Shown here: one piece after another, positions 6,103 through 12,561 of the stretch | Position numbering within the stretch: the stretch's first letter is position 1 | How the letters are laid out: each line of letters opens with the position of its first letter | Assembly (NCBI GenBank): GCA_001689485.1 | Contig: LUJQ01000047.1 | Location: forward strand, 1 to 12,746 | Source of the DNA: Bacteroidales bacterium M6 | Lineage (GTDB): Bacteria > Bacteroidota > Bacteroidia > Bacteroidales > Muribaculaceae | Reading direction: 5' to 3' | DNA length: 12,746 nucleotides | Program-made: the position numbers and the translations under genes | Notes under the pieces: generated by a model | Seen by the model: only the letters and a program-made list of their open reading frames with translations | Databases searched by the model: none | What the model was told of the DNA's origin: nothing

Positions 6103-6286
6103 CAACAAAACACAATCGCGCCGGGTATCGTCGAAGAAACTCCGCGCACTGCTGACCGAACTCGCCGACGACATCTGCACGATGCAAGATCGCGTGACCC
6201 TGTCACTCGCCGGCAACTCTTTCGAGATTCACCTCGATGGCGGCTCTATCAACATCACCATTAACGAGGAAGGAGGCCGCAAATGA
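6098..6286 (+). CDS. Small hypothetical protein, 62 residues
   Basis: A 62-residue protein of unknown function lies directly after the structured leader, its ATG one base after repeat A''. The N-terminus is basic and polar (KTQSRRVSSKKLRALL), the middle reads as a helix (LRALLTELADDICTMQDRV) and the C-terminal half as beta strands (VTLSLAGNSFEIHLDGGSINITI). There are no cysteine clusters or membrane segments. Its stop overlaps the next start (ATGA), so the two are probably translated together. With promoter, leader and terminator they form an isolated unit between hicB and the repeat-rich region, which suggests accessory cargo or a regulator. No function is assigned. Confidence 0.7.
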   Translation: MNNKTQSRRVSSKKLRALLTELADDICTMQDRVTLSLAGNSFEIHLDGGSINITINEEGGRK

Positions 6287-6561
6287 GAATCGAAGCAGCC
6301 GGAGCGCAGATTACCGATGCTGTTGTCGAAGTCCTCGACACGCTCCAGAACCAGACCGAGCTTACAAGAGAATATCTTCAGGTTCTTGACGAAGTTACCC
6401 GCGCCGTCATTCTCGACATATCCGGCGATGATGAAGAAGCGGACAGCCGGACACTATCGCGCCTTCGTGCCCTCCAGATGATACGCCGCGACATCCTTAC
6501 TTTATCCATGCCACCGGATGCTAATCTGCCAGAAAATGATATTCCTGTCGCATCGGTATAA
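6283..6561 (+). CDS. Small hypothetical helical protein, 92 residues
   Basis: This 92-residue acidic protein has unknown function. It overlaps the preceding gene by 4 nt (ATGA), a common sign of coupled translation. Residues 8-45 read as long amphipathic helices (AQITDAVVEVLDTLQNQTELTR, then YLQVLDEVTRAVILDI) and residues 56-75 as another (RTLSRLRALQMIRRDILTL), with an acidic break (SGDDEEADS) between. It resembles a small helical protein-interaction module more than an enzyme. A terminator follows 19 nt after its stop, closing the unit. Confidence 0.7.
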   Translation: MRIEAAGAQITDAVVEVLDTLQNQTELTREYLQVLDEVTRAVILDISGDDEEADSRTLSRLRALQMIRRDILTLSMPPDANLPENDIPVASV

Positions 6562-6580
6562 ACTATTATATTTCGAGCCG

Positions 6581-6629
6581 GGAGCCGGGCCAACTCGTAA
6601 CAAAGCGAGGCGGTCCGGCTCCTTCTTTT
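6581..6629 (+). terminator. Intrinsic terminator after the small-gene pair
   Basis: An 11-bp outer stem (GGAGCCGGGCC 6581-6591 with GGTCCGGCTCC 6612-6622, one G-U) encloses a smaller CTCG/CGAG stem and is followed by a T-rich run. Confidence 0.85.
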
Positions 6630-7024
6630 CGCCCCGGCGCATTTCGCGCCCTTCTTGCCTCACCCCATACCCCCTCCCAATTTTATACTAAATTTTTGTT
6701 ACCTTGTAACGAAATGTTTGCAAAGATGATAACAAAGTAGAAATCAAGTAATAAAGAAAAGGGGGAAGGCGTAACAAAAGTGGTAACAATCGGTGTAACA
6801 AAGATTTTTCGTTTTGTTACACCTGCCGGAGAGGGGGAAGGGTAACAAATTCAGGCGAGGCGGTACAAAATGAATTTTCGGTTTGTGTCGGAGATACTAT
6901 TTTGAACGACAAGCGATTATAAACAAATAACGCGGTAACAAAAATTTCTGATGATTTTGCACCTCATTCGGGTAAATTTTACCGTTATAGGAGTATAAAA
7001 AGCCATAGAATAGAGGATTATTCG
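6630..7024. repeat. GTAACAA repeat cluster, candidate origin or operator array
   Basis: This gene-free stretch holds exact GTAACAA heptamers at 6771, 6783, 6795, 6842 and 6935, and inverted copies (TTGTTAC) at 6696-6702 and 6814-6820, plus variants (GTAACGA at 6706, ATAACAA at 6729, GTACAAA at 6863). Three copies stand exactly 12 bp apart. A longer unit, GGGGGAAGG plus GTAACAAA, is seen at 6761-6778 and 6833-6849. An 11-bp perfect inverted repeat (GGTGTAACAAA 6792-6802 with 6813-6823) is embedded. The flanks are AT-rich. Iteron-like repeats of this kind are typical of replication origins bound by an initiator, but an operator array is equally possible. A small GGCGC/GCGCC hairpin lies at about 6635-6651. 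No other gene or RNA is seen. Confidence 0.6.
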
Positions 7025-7032
7025 TAAATTTG
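7025..7032 (+). promoter_or_regulatory. -7 promoter box before the late region
   Basis: TAAATTTG matches the -7 consensus and lies 25 nt before the ATG at 7057. I find no good TTTG at the -33 distance, so this promoter may need an activator. Confidence 0.5.
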
Positions 7033-7056
7033 CAGTCAAAAATCAATCTCCACACC

Positions 7057-7524
7057 ATGATGACAGTTAAAACAACAGTAGAACCGCACGTGGCCGAGTA
7101 TATCAGGGGCAAATTTTACGACCACGAAGCCGGAGCCGTCAGATTTCCGTCGGCTCTTGACATTTATATCCTGATTTACGACCTTCTCCAGAAACGCCCG
7201 GCATCCTGTCCGATTGATACGGGTAATCTCGAATTTGTTTTACCTGAACGAAGGATGGGGAAAGACCCTGTTACTTTTAATTATCTGTCAGGGAGAGCGC
7301 AGAAGATTCTCGGCGACAAAATGCGCCTTATGATGTGGGCCGAGCTGCACGACCTTATGGACGAGAACAAGCATATTAACGGGATTCAATTCAAAGAATC
7401 CGTTTTTATGTTCATGCGTAAATATGCGATAGATTCAATTACGGAGGACGCGCTTTTGAAGAACTACCAGAGGTGGCGCGATAAGCAACGCCGTAAAAAA
7501 AAGCGCGGATATTCCCGAAAATAG
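7057..7524 (+). CDS. Phage-associated basic protein, possible regulator
   Basis: This is a 155-residue protein of unknown function. The frame is open to a TTG at 7030, but that codon overlaps the -7 box, so one of the tandem ATGs at 7057 and 7060 is the start. The N-terminal half has a compact mixed fold with conserved-looking motifs (VEPHVAEYIRGKF, then NLEFVLPERRMGKDP). The middle is helical (SGRAQKILGDKMRLMMWAELHDLMDENK). The C-terminal end is strongly basic (KNYQRWRDKQRRKKKRGYSRK at 135-155), which suggests nucleic-acid binding. It recalls hypothetical proteins found in Bacteroidota phages, but I cannot name a family. Its place between the repeat array and the head genes makes a late-gene regulator or a replication accessory protein plausible. 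Confidence 0.75.
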   Translation: MMTVKTTVEPHVAEYIRGKFYDHEAGAVRFPSALDIYILIYDLLQKRPASCPIDTGNLEFVLPERRMGKDPVTFNYLSGRAQKILGDKMRLMMWAELHDLMDENKHINGIQFKESVFMFMRKYAIDSITEDALLKNYQRWRDKQRRKKKRGYSRK

Positions 7525-7538
7525 TTCACTTTTATAAA

Positions 7539-7613
7539 GAATTATTTACCCGACCGGATAGCGCGATTTGTCCTTTTTTTGAGGTATTTTCGTCGGAAAA
7601 ATGTCGGAAAAAT
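7539..7613. promoter_or_regulatory. Intergenic control region with repeat motifs
   Basis: It contains the second exact copy of the 16-mer GAATTATTTACCCGAC (7539-7554, first copy 1295-1310) and a perfect tandem pair of the 11-mer GTCGGAAAAAT (7592-7602 and 7603-7613), one helical turn apart. Further on, GTTAAAT occurs twice (7637 and 7646) just before the next ATG. No clear -33/-7 pair is visible. A regulator-dependent promoter is inferred. Confidence 0.45.
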
Positions 7614-7653
7614 GCCGAGTGATTGAAATTCAATAAGTTAAATCCGTTAAATT

Positions 7654-8061
7654 ATGAACCGTTCTACTGTTTCAACCTGCCACAGCCTGAAATTGATACC
7701 ACTCGCCCGTCTGTCAAGATTTGCCCAGATTCAGTCAAGGGTGATTATTTTGTTACTCGGAGAGGCTATCGACGCGGAAGCCGTTCCGGGTACTGTCAAA
7801 ATATCCACTACAACCGACAATGGAAAATTAAAGAAAAAAATTACTTTCGAGCGTTCCGATGTATCGGAAGCAGTCGCCGACTTGCTCGAAGTGTATAAAG
7901 TTTCTCGACTGGTCGCCGTTTATGTTGATGAATCAGGGAAGCAAAGGGTGGCCGGTTCCCCTGACTGGCCTCTCTCTCTAGATTACACAACCGAAGGAGG
8001 CGTTTTTACTGTTACACTTCAGGGCGAGGACATTCGCCCTGACGGATTTTTAGCGGATTAA
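7654..8061 (+). CDS. Hypothetical phage protein before the head protease
   Basis: This is a 135-residue protein of unknown function. The first 45 residues hold basic and hydrophobic stretches (LARLSRFAQIQSRVIILLLGEAID) and the rest alternates beta-type segments (VPGTVKISTTTDNGKLKKKITFE, then VSRLVAVYVDES, DWPLSLDYT, VFTVTLQ) with one helix (SDVSEAVADLLEV). It has no recognised catalytic motif. It lies 52 nt before the protease gene and is followed by the capsid gene, so a minor virion or assembly role is possible. An internal GTG at about 7741 is an alternative start that would remove the unusual N-terminus. Coding potential is supported by operon position and composition rather than by homology. 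Confidence 0.6.
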   Translation: MNRSTVSTCHSLKLIPLARLSRFAQIQSRVIILLLGEAIDAEAVPGTVKISTTTDNGKLKKKITFERSDVSEAVADLLEVYKVSRLVAVYVDESGKQRVAGSPDWPLSLDYTTEGGVFTVTLQGEDIRPDGFLAD

Positions 8062-8087
8062 AGTCCTTCCACGCGCCCGCGATATGT

Positions 8088-8111
8088 GGTTAATTTGCAC
8101 CAAAATTAACC
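8088..8111. promoter_or_regulatory. Inverted repeat immediately before the protease start
   Basis: Perfect 9-bp arms GGTTAATTT (8088-8096) and AAATTAACC (8103-8111) end 2 nt before ATG 8114. The left arm overlaps TTAATTTG, one base off the -7 consensus. The string AAAATTAACC here is shared with the repressor's upstream region (1274-1283). Confidence 0.45.
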
Positions 8112-8113
8112 GC

Positions 8114-8977
8114 ATGAACAGGCTACAACGTTTTTTCTCCGATAACTGGACTATACAGCGGCACGATTTTGAAAATACCGTGTCGCTCCTCATGCCGTGT
8201 ATCATCAACGGCAATATAGAAGCTGCCGACGCGCAGCTCTCACAAGAAAAATGCACCGTCAAGGCTACCGCCCCCTACATGGCAAAGTGGTACGAACTCG
8301 ACGATATTACCCTCCCTGTCGATTCTATCGCCGTGATTACTCTTACCGGGGTTCTCTATTCGTGGGAATCGGAATGGGTAATCAAGCAGCTTGAAGCCGC
8401 CGAACTGAATCCGAATATTTGCGGTATCGTGTTCGTCATAGACGGCCCCGGCGGCATGGTTTCACACCTCGACATGGCCGCCGCCGCCGTAGAGAACTGC
8501 ACCAAGCCGACCGCCACAGTAGTAACCGGAATCATGGCCTCGGCTCATTTCTGGTTAGGAACTGCAAGCGACCGCACCTTCATAGCCTCGCCACTTTGCG
8601 AAGTTGGAAGCGTCGGCGTAGTAATTACCCACTATTCGTTCAAAGAGTTTTTCAGACAAAACGGAATCGACTACCGGGAAATATATCCCGACACCGCCGA
8701 CCTGAAAAACAAGGAAACCCGCGCCCTCGTTGATAACAACGACGAATCCCTGTTGAAGGCACGCGCCGAAAAGATTCATAAAGTTTTTTCCGAAACAGTA
8801 GCGCGAAATCTCGGTATCGAATACGACCCGGAACTTCCGCTATTCCGTGGCGAAATGTTCGACGGCAACGAAGCGGTCGCCGCCGGATATATCGACGAGT
8901 TCGGAGGACTGACCGACGCGGTTAAATGGGTTCTCGCACAGGCAACGAGCCGGAAGGCAGAACAACTATACAAATAA
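8114..8977 (+). CDS. S49-family (SppA/protein C-like) capsid maturation protease
   Basis: This 287-residue protein is a ClpP-fold serine protease of family S49, the type that phages use to remove scaffold from capsid precursors. Visible features are the core strand VDSIAVITLTGVLY, then the glycine motif DGPGG (110-114), the catalytic Ser143 in GIMASAHFWLG, the EVGSVGVV segment (163-170) and the C-terminal GEMFDGNEAVAAGYIDEFG typical of the family. The catalytic Lys is probably Lys198 or Lys200 (DLKNKETR), by position only. An in-frame ATG at 8084 would add 10 residues; I prefer 8114 because the inverted repeat and a -7-like box lie just before it. There is no signal peptide, consistent with head assembly in the cytoplasm. 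The capsid gene follows after 27 nt, matching the family's usual pairing. Confidence 0.88.
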   Translation: MNRLQRFFSDNWTIQRHDFENTVSLLMPCIINGNIEAADAQLSQEKCTVKATAPYMAKWYELDDITLPVDSIAVITLTGVLYSWESEWVIKQLEAAELNPNICGIVFVIDGPGGMVSHLDMAAAAVENCTKPTATVVTGIMASAHFWLGTASDRTFIASPLCEVGSVGVVITHYSFKEFFRQNGIDYREIYPDTADLKNKETRALVDNNDESLLKARAEKIHKVFSETVARNLGIEYDPELPLFRGEMFDGNEAVAAGYIDEFGGLTDAVKWVLAQATSRKAEQLYK

Positions 8978-9004
8978 TTTTCAACCAATCAACACCCTAG
9001 AAAC

Positions 9005-11200
9005 ATGAATTTTGCGAATTTTATCCCCGCGATTCTCGGTATTCTCGGCCTCCATGCCTTCAATAAGGTGGAAGGCAAGGACGACCTGACCGAACAGGAG
9101 TGCGCAAAGCTGAAGGAATACGGTTTTTCCGACATATTCCTCGCCGACTTCAAAGCGTATATCCAGAATCCCCAGCCTTCCGCCGAAAACAACGCCACCG
9201 ACGACACCCGCGCCGCCGCAGTAGCCGCCGTTCTCGGACAGGTGACGACCCAGCACCAGAAGGCAACCGCTGAACTCGCCACCCTGAAGGAACAGGTAGC
9301 CAAGGACAAAGCCGCGCACGAGGCCGCTATCGAATCGAAGGAGGCCGAAATCAAGGCACTGAACGAGAAGATTCAGACCCTTTCCGAACTTCCCGAAACC
9401 GACCCCGGCAAGGGCGCCGGCTCTGCCGCAGCTCCCGCCGCCGATTTCAACCTCGACGACACCCAGCAGCTCGGCGGCCTTCCCGGTGAGTTTTTCGCCC
9501 TGAACCGCCCCTACAACCTACGCGCCAAGGCCGCGCTTCTTGCCAACGAAGGGAAGATGCTCGCCGTTGCCGTTCCGAACTCCGTCGATTACAAGACCCT
9601 TCAGGACGACCTCGGAGCGTTCTACCGCACCCGCTGGAGCGACCGCCTTCAGTCGTTCCTCGTCGAACTCCCTACGATAACCAAGATTTTCCCGACCGAA
9701 TCAGGACACCAGGACCTCGAAACCCTGACCAATCTTTGGCTCGGAGAGTTCTCGCAGCCTGACAACTCGGCAGACAGCGAGTTCGACAAGGTTACAAAAG
9801 GTTCTTACGAGTTCGGACACGAAACCCTCCGTATGTACGGGGTTATGTTCGCTCACAAGTTCAAGAGCCTGAAGGCCCTCGAAAAATCGTGGATAGGCTA
9901 CCTTAACCGCGAAGGCTCGAACCCCGTCAAACTCTCGTTTATCGAGTATCTCCTCGTAGAAACCGCCAAGAAGCTGCACAACGAGCGCGAACAGCGTTAT
10001 ATCAACGGCGTTCGCAAAGACCCCGACCCCGATGTTCCCGGCCGCGCAATGGAAGCCGCCGACGGTATATATGAATATATCCGCAAGCGCGTGGAAGGCC
10101 ATACCGACTTCACTCCCGACGGAGGCACAACAGGCAAAACAGTCTATCAGATTAAGCCTTTCAACCTCCCCCGAATCACTGCCGCCAATATCGGCGAAGT
10201 GTTCTATCAGGGAACGAGCATGATTCCTTCCGTTTTCCGCGACACCGGCAAGATATGCCTTTACATCCCATCGTGGATGCTCCCGTTATACCACAAGTAC
10301 AACGAAGCCCACTACGGACAGAACACCGACTACAAAGCCGGCATCACCTATGTGAAGGAGTTCCCCGCTGTCAATATTGTCACGCTCCCCAACGCCGACA
10401 ACCACCACCGTATCTTCTGGACTATCGAAGGCAATTTCCGAACCTTCGACCATGTGGCCGGCGAAATGCTCCGTTTCACACTCGAACAACAGGACTGGAC
10501 TGTAAAAGTGTGGTCGAACTGGAAGGAAAGCATCCAGGCCGAAGTCGTCGGCTATAAATACACCGACCCCCTCGCAATGGACGGAAGCCGCCAGCTTATC
10601 TGGTGTAATGACTACGACCGCCCCGATACCTACTTTATCGAGGCCGACCGCGACAAAAATCCTTCCGCGCTCCTTCATTCGTCAATCGTAACAGTAGCCA
10701 ACTCGAAGGCGTTCGAGATTACCGACATCGCCGACGCACAGGTGGGCCGCCTTATCTCCCTGAAGTGTGGCGCAGACGGAGAGAACGGCGTTACTATCAA
10801 GAAAGCCGAGAAATTCTCGCTTCTGTCTGCCGCATGGACCCCGAAGAAAGGCGACGTTATCACCCTGATGAAACGCGCCGACGGCAAGTTTATCGAAGTA
10901 TCACGCTCGACCGCCGCCGCTGAATCCTATCAGTTCGACGCAAACGAAGCAACGCCGAGCCTGAAAGGTGCTACTGTATTCGTTACAGGTGAGAACACTG
11001 CCGCAACCGCTATCACCGACTTTGTAGACGCTATCCCCGGCACCCTCTACACAATCCACGGCGCCGGAGCCACGCACGCCTCCACAATCGCCACCGGTGG
11101 AAACTTTGTTCTCACCGCTCCGATTACCCTGAAGGCCGGCGCGTTCATCAAACTGGTGAAGGGTGACGATAACAAGTTCTATGAAGTGGCCCGCGGCTGA
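9005..11200 (+). CDS. Scaffold-major capsid fusion protein with repeated C-terminal domains
   Basis: This 731-residue protein directly follows the head protease and is the best candidate for the major capsid protein. Residues 1-70 form a small helical region. Residues 73-130 are a charged coiled coil (TAELATLKEQVAKDK, then SKEAEIKALNEKIQTL) followed by a Gly/Ala/Pro linker (about 133-147), the layout of an N-terminal scaffold removed by the protease. Residues 150-555 would be the shell domain, rich in aromatic and acidic residues. The C-terminus holds two similar beta-rich domains, about 559-635 and 656-731, sharing a pattern such as ITD-x3-A-x2-G-x-L early and G-x2-I-x-L-x-K-x2-D-x-KF-x-EV-x-R at the end. 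These may be surface decorations. A terminator follows. The capsid assignment rests on context and architecture, not on a recognised sequence match. Confidence 0.78.
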   Translation: MNFANFIPAILGILGLHAFNKVEGKDDLTEQECAKLKEYGFSDIFLADFKAYIQNPQPSAENNATDDTRAAAVAAVLGQVTTQHQKATAELATLKEQVAKDKAAHEAAIESKEAEIKALNEKIQTLSELPETDPGKGAGSAAAPAADFNLDDTQQLGGLPGEFFALNRPYNLRAKAALLANEGKMLAVAVPNSVDYKTLQDDLGAFYRTRWSDRLQSFLVELPTITKIFPTESGHQDLETLTNLWLGEFSQPDNSADSEFDKVTKGSYEFGHETLRMYGVMFAHKFKSLKALEKSWIGYLNREGSNPVKLSFIEYLLVETAKKLHNEREQRYINGVRKDPDPDVPGRAMEAADGIYEYIRKRVEGHTDFTPDGGTTGKTVYQIKPFNLPRITAANIGEVFYQGTSMIPSVFRDTGKICLYIPSWMLPLYHKYNEAHYGQNTDYKAGITYVKEFPAVNIVTLPNADNHHRIFWTIEGNFRTFDHVAGEMLRFTLEQQDWTVKVWSNWKESIQAEVVGYKYTDPLAMDGSRQLIWCNDYDRPDTYFIEADRDKNPSALLHSSIVTVANSKAFEITDIADAQVGRLISLKCGADGENGVTIKKAEKFSLLSAAWTPKKGDVITLMKRADGKFIEVSRSTAAAESYQFDANEATPSLKGATVFVTGENTAATAITDFVDAIPGTLYTIHGAGATHASTIATGGNFVLTAPITLKAGAFIKLVKGDDNKFYEVARG

Positions 11201-11218
11201 TTCATAGCCCGAAAATAC

Positions 11219-11259
11219 ACGGAGGGCGATTAGCCCCTTCTCGCCCTCCGTTTTATTTT
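11219..11259 (+). terminator. Intrinsic terminator after the capsid gene
   Basis: A 10-bp perfect stem (CGGAGGGCGA 11220-11229, TCGCCCTCCG 11241-11250) with an 11-nt loop is followed by TTTTATTTT. It separates the capsid gene from the next structural gene and may set their ratio. Confidence 0.88.
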
Positions 11260-11296
11260 CTCTAAAAATCCCGAAATCAATTAAAAGTCTGAAAAT

Positions 11297-12109
11297 ATGA
11301 CGTATATTAAAACATCTGTACCCCGTGCCTCCGGCAATCCCGGCACAGGTATTCAGCCCCGCGACCAGCTGACGCTTATCGACATCGACGACATCGCTTT
11401 TATGCCCGGCCCCGACGAGAAAGGCGTGGTTATCGCCGATAATATCGTAATGAAGCCCGGTCGTTACGGTTATAATATCTACATGACCCAAGGCACGATC
11501 GAGATTACCAGCGCAGCCGAAGGCGATACCGACAAAATCGGTTTCACCCCCTCGATTAAGTTCGAACACCCCGGCAATGAACAGGCGGTGCGTGAATTTA
11601 AGGTTAACAGCATTAACCGAAAATTCATTATCGTGGTCCGCTACTGTTCCGGCAAGCCCGCCGACCTTATCGGCACTATGTGCAACCCCTGCAAGCTCAC
11701 CCCCTCCTACACCGGCAACAACGAAAGCAATACCAACGAAATGACGTTCACCCAGATTTCCAAGGGTAACGATATTTTCATCTATAAAGGTACTGTTCCC
11801 CTTGAAGAACCCGTTTCGACTGTCGAGGGCGGAGTAAATGCCGTTACTTTCGTTTCCGAAGGTCAATACCAGCTTTCGAGCGGTTCGGCCGCTATCGACG
11901 AAATCACCGGCGGAGCGCATGACGCGGTTATTACGCTTCTCGGCGTGGCCGGAACTTCCCCCACCGTCTCGGCGACCGCCGGAAAAATCCTTCTCAAAGG
12001 AGGCAAGGTGTTCACGGCCACCGAAGGTTCACAGATTACCCTCCGCGCCTTCGATGCAGGCGACGGCGGTGTTATGTGGATTGAACAGAGCCGCTACGTC
12101 GCCGCCTGA
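11297..12109 (+). CDS. Putative virion structural protein sharing the capsid's C-terminal domain
   Basis: This 270-residue protein probably belongs to the particle. Residues 1-170 are mostly beta-type (QLTLIDIDDIAF, then NIVMKPGRYGYNIYMTQGTIEITS, REFKVNSINRKFIIVVRYCSG, MTFTQISKGNDIFIYKGTVP), somewhat like tail-tube or head-tail proteins of tailed phages, but I cannot name a family. Two close cysteines (CNPC) stand near residue 130. Residues 178-268 resemble the two C-terminal domains of the capsid protein next door (ITLRAFDAGDGGVMWIEQSR against the capsid's ITLMKRADGKFIEVSRS), which suggests both proteins carry the same surface domain. It lies between two intrinsic terminators, so it probably depends on read-through or on an undetected promoter in 11260-11296. 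Confidence 0.7.
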   Translation: MTYIKTSVPRASGNPGTGIQPRDQLTLIDIDDIAFMPGPDEKGVVIADNIVMKPGRYGYNIYMTQGTIEITSAAEGDTDKIGFTPSIKFEHPGNEQAVREFKVNSINRKFIIVVRYCSGKPADLIGTMCNPCKLTPSYTGNNESNTNEMTFTQISKGNDIFIYKGTVPLEEPVSTVEGGVNAVTFVSEGQYQLSSGSAAIDEITGGAHDAVITLLGVAGTSPTVSATAGKILLKGGKVFTATEGSQITLRAFDAGDGGVMWIEQSRYVAA

Positions 12110-12132
12110 TTTTAAAAGTTCCGTATTTTCCT

Positions 12133-12164
12133 ATATCCCGGAGTAATGCTTCGGGATATTTTTT
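12133..12164 (+). terminator. Intrinsic terminator after the structural gene
   Basis: The stem ATATCCCGGAG (12133-12143) pairs with CTTCGGGATAT (12149-12159), with one G-T mismatch-type pair and a 5-nt loop, followed by a T-run. Confidence 0.85.
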
Positions 12165-12172
12165 GCATTATG

Positions 12173-12226
12173 TTGAAACTTTTGCTCTGAAAAAGTTGTA
12201 TAATATTGAAACTTTTCATAGCTTTG
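12173..12226 (+). promoter_or_regulatory. higB promoter with paired direct-repeat operator
   Basis: GTTG (12195-12198) and TAGCTTTG (12219-12226), 20 nt apart, fit the Bacteroidota promoter. Two exact copies of TTGAAACTTTT (12173-12183 and 12206-12216) lie 33 bp apart, about three helical turns, one in the -33/-7 spacer and one upstream. They are candidate HigA binding sites. Confidence 0.7.
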
Positions 12227-12230
12227 TGAC

Positions 12231-12560
12231 ATGGAAAGGAAAATTACGACATATGGAAATTACTTCAAAGAGTTCATGGCTTCTCTTGATGATAAGACAC
12301 AATTCAAGATAAATCAAGGTTTGCTGTTACTGGCAACCCAATCGAGATTGTCCGCAAAGTTTGTCAAACCTATACGCGATGGACTGTTTGAATTGCGTAC
12401 CATGTGGAATGGAAATATTTACCGGGTGTTTTTTATTTTTGATAATGGAAATATTGTCGTTCTTTTCAATGGATTTCAGAAAAAGACTCAAAAAACTCCA
12501 AATAGCGAAATTAACAAAGCGTTGAAAATTAAAGCCGAATATTATGGAAGCAAAAAATAA
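12231..12560 (+). CDS. HigB/Gp49-like RelE-superfamily toxin
   Basis: This 109-residue protein matches the phage-derived Gp49-like / HigB toxin family of the RelE superfamily, ribosome-dependent mRNA endonucleases neutralised by HigA-type antitoxins. The family signature is clear: YFKEFMASLDDKTQFKI at the N-terminus, then FVKPIRDGLFELR (44-56), the core strands NIYRVFFIFDNGNIVVLFNGF and the end motif QKKTQKTPNSEI (83-94). Length is normal. The ATG lies only 5 nt after the -7 box, so the message may be leaderless or nearly so. The antitoxin gene follows directly. Base composition is more AT-rich than in the neighbouring head genes, consistent with separate acquisition. Confidence 0.88.
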   Translation: MERKITTYGNYFKEFMASLDDKTQFKINQGLLLLATQSRLSAKFVKPIRDGLFELRTMWNGNIYRVFFIFDNGNIVVLFNGFQKKTQKTPNSEINKALKIKAEYYGSKK

Positions 12561-12561
12561 T

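Noticed and set aside
6948..6954. CTGATGA, the hammerhead ribozyme core string
   Set aside because: The required GAAA segment and the three flanking stems cannot be found in the proper order around it.
7030..7056. TTG start for the basic protein
   Set aside because: The codon is part of the TAAATTTG promoter box, so it would not be transcribed from that promoter.
8084..8113. ATG 8084 as the protease start
   Set aside because: Possible, but it would place a perfect inverted repeat and a -7-like box inside the coding region; the 10 added residues bring no family feature.
10901..11920. A 339-codon open frame on the minus strand
   Set aside because: It lies antisense to the capsid gene end and the next structural gene, crosses a clear terminator, and its translation shows no fold or motif. 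Long antisense frames are common opposite GC-rich coding sequence.
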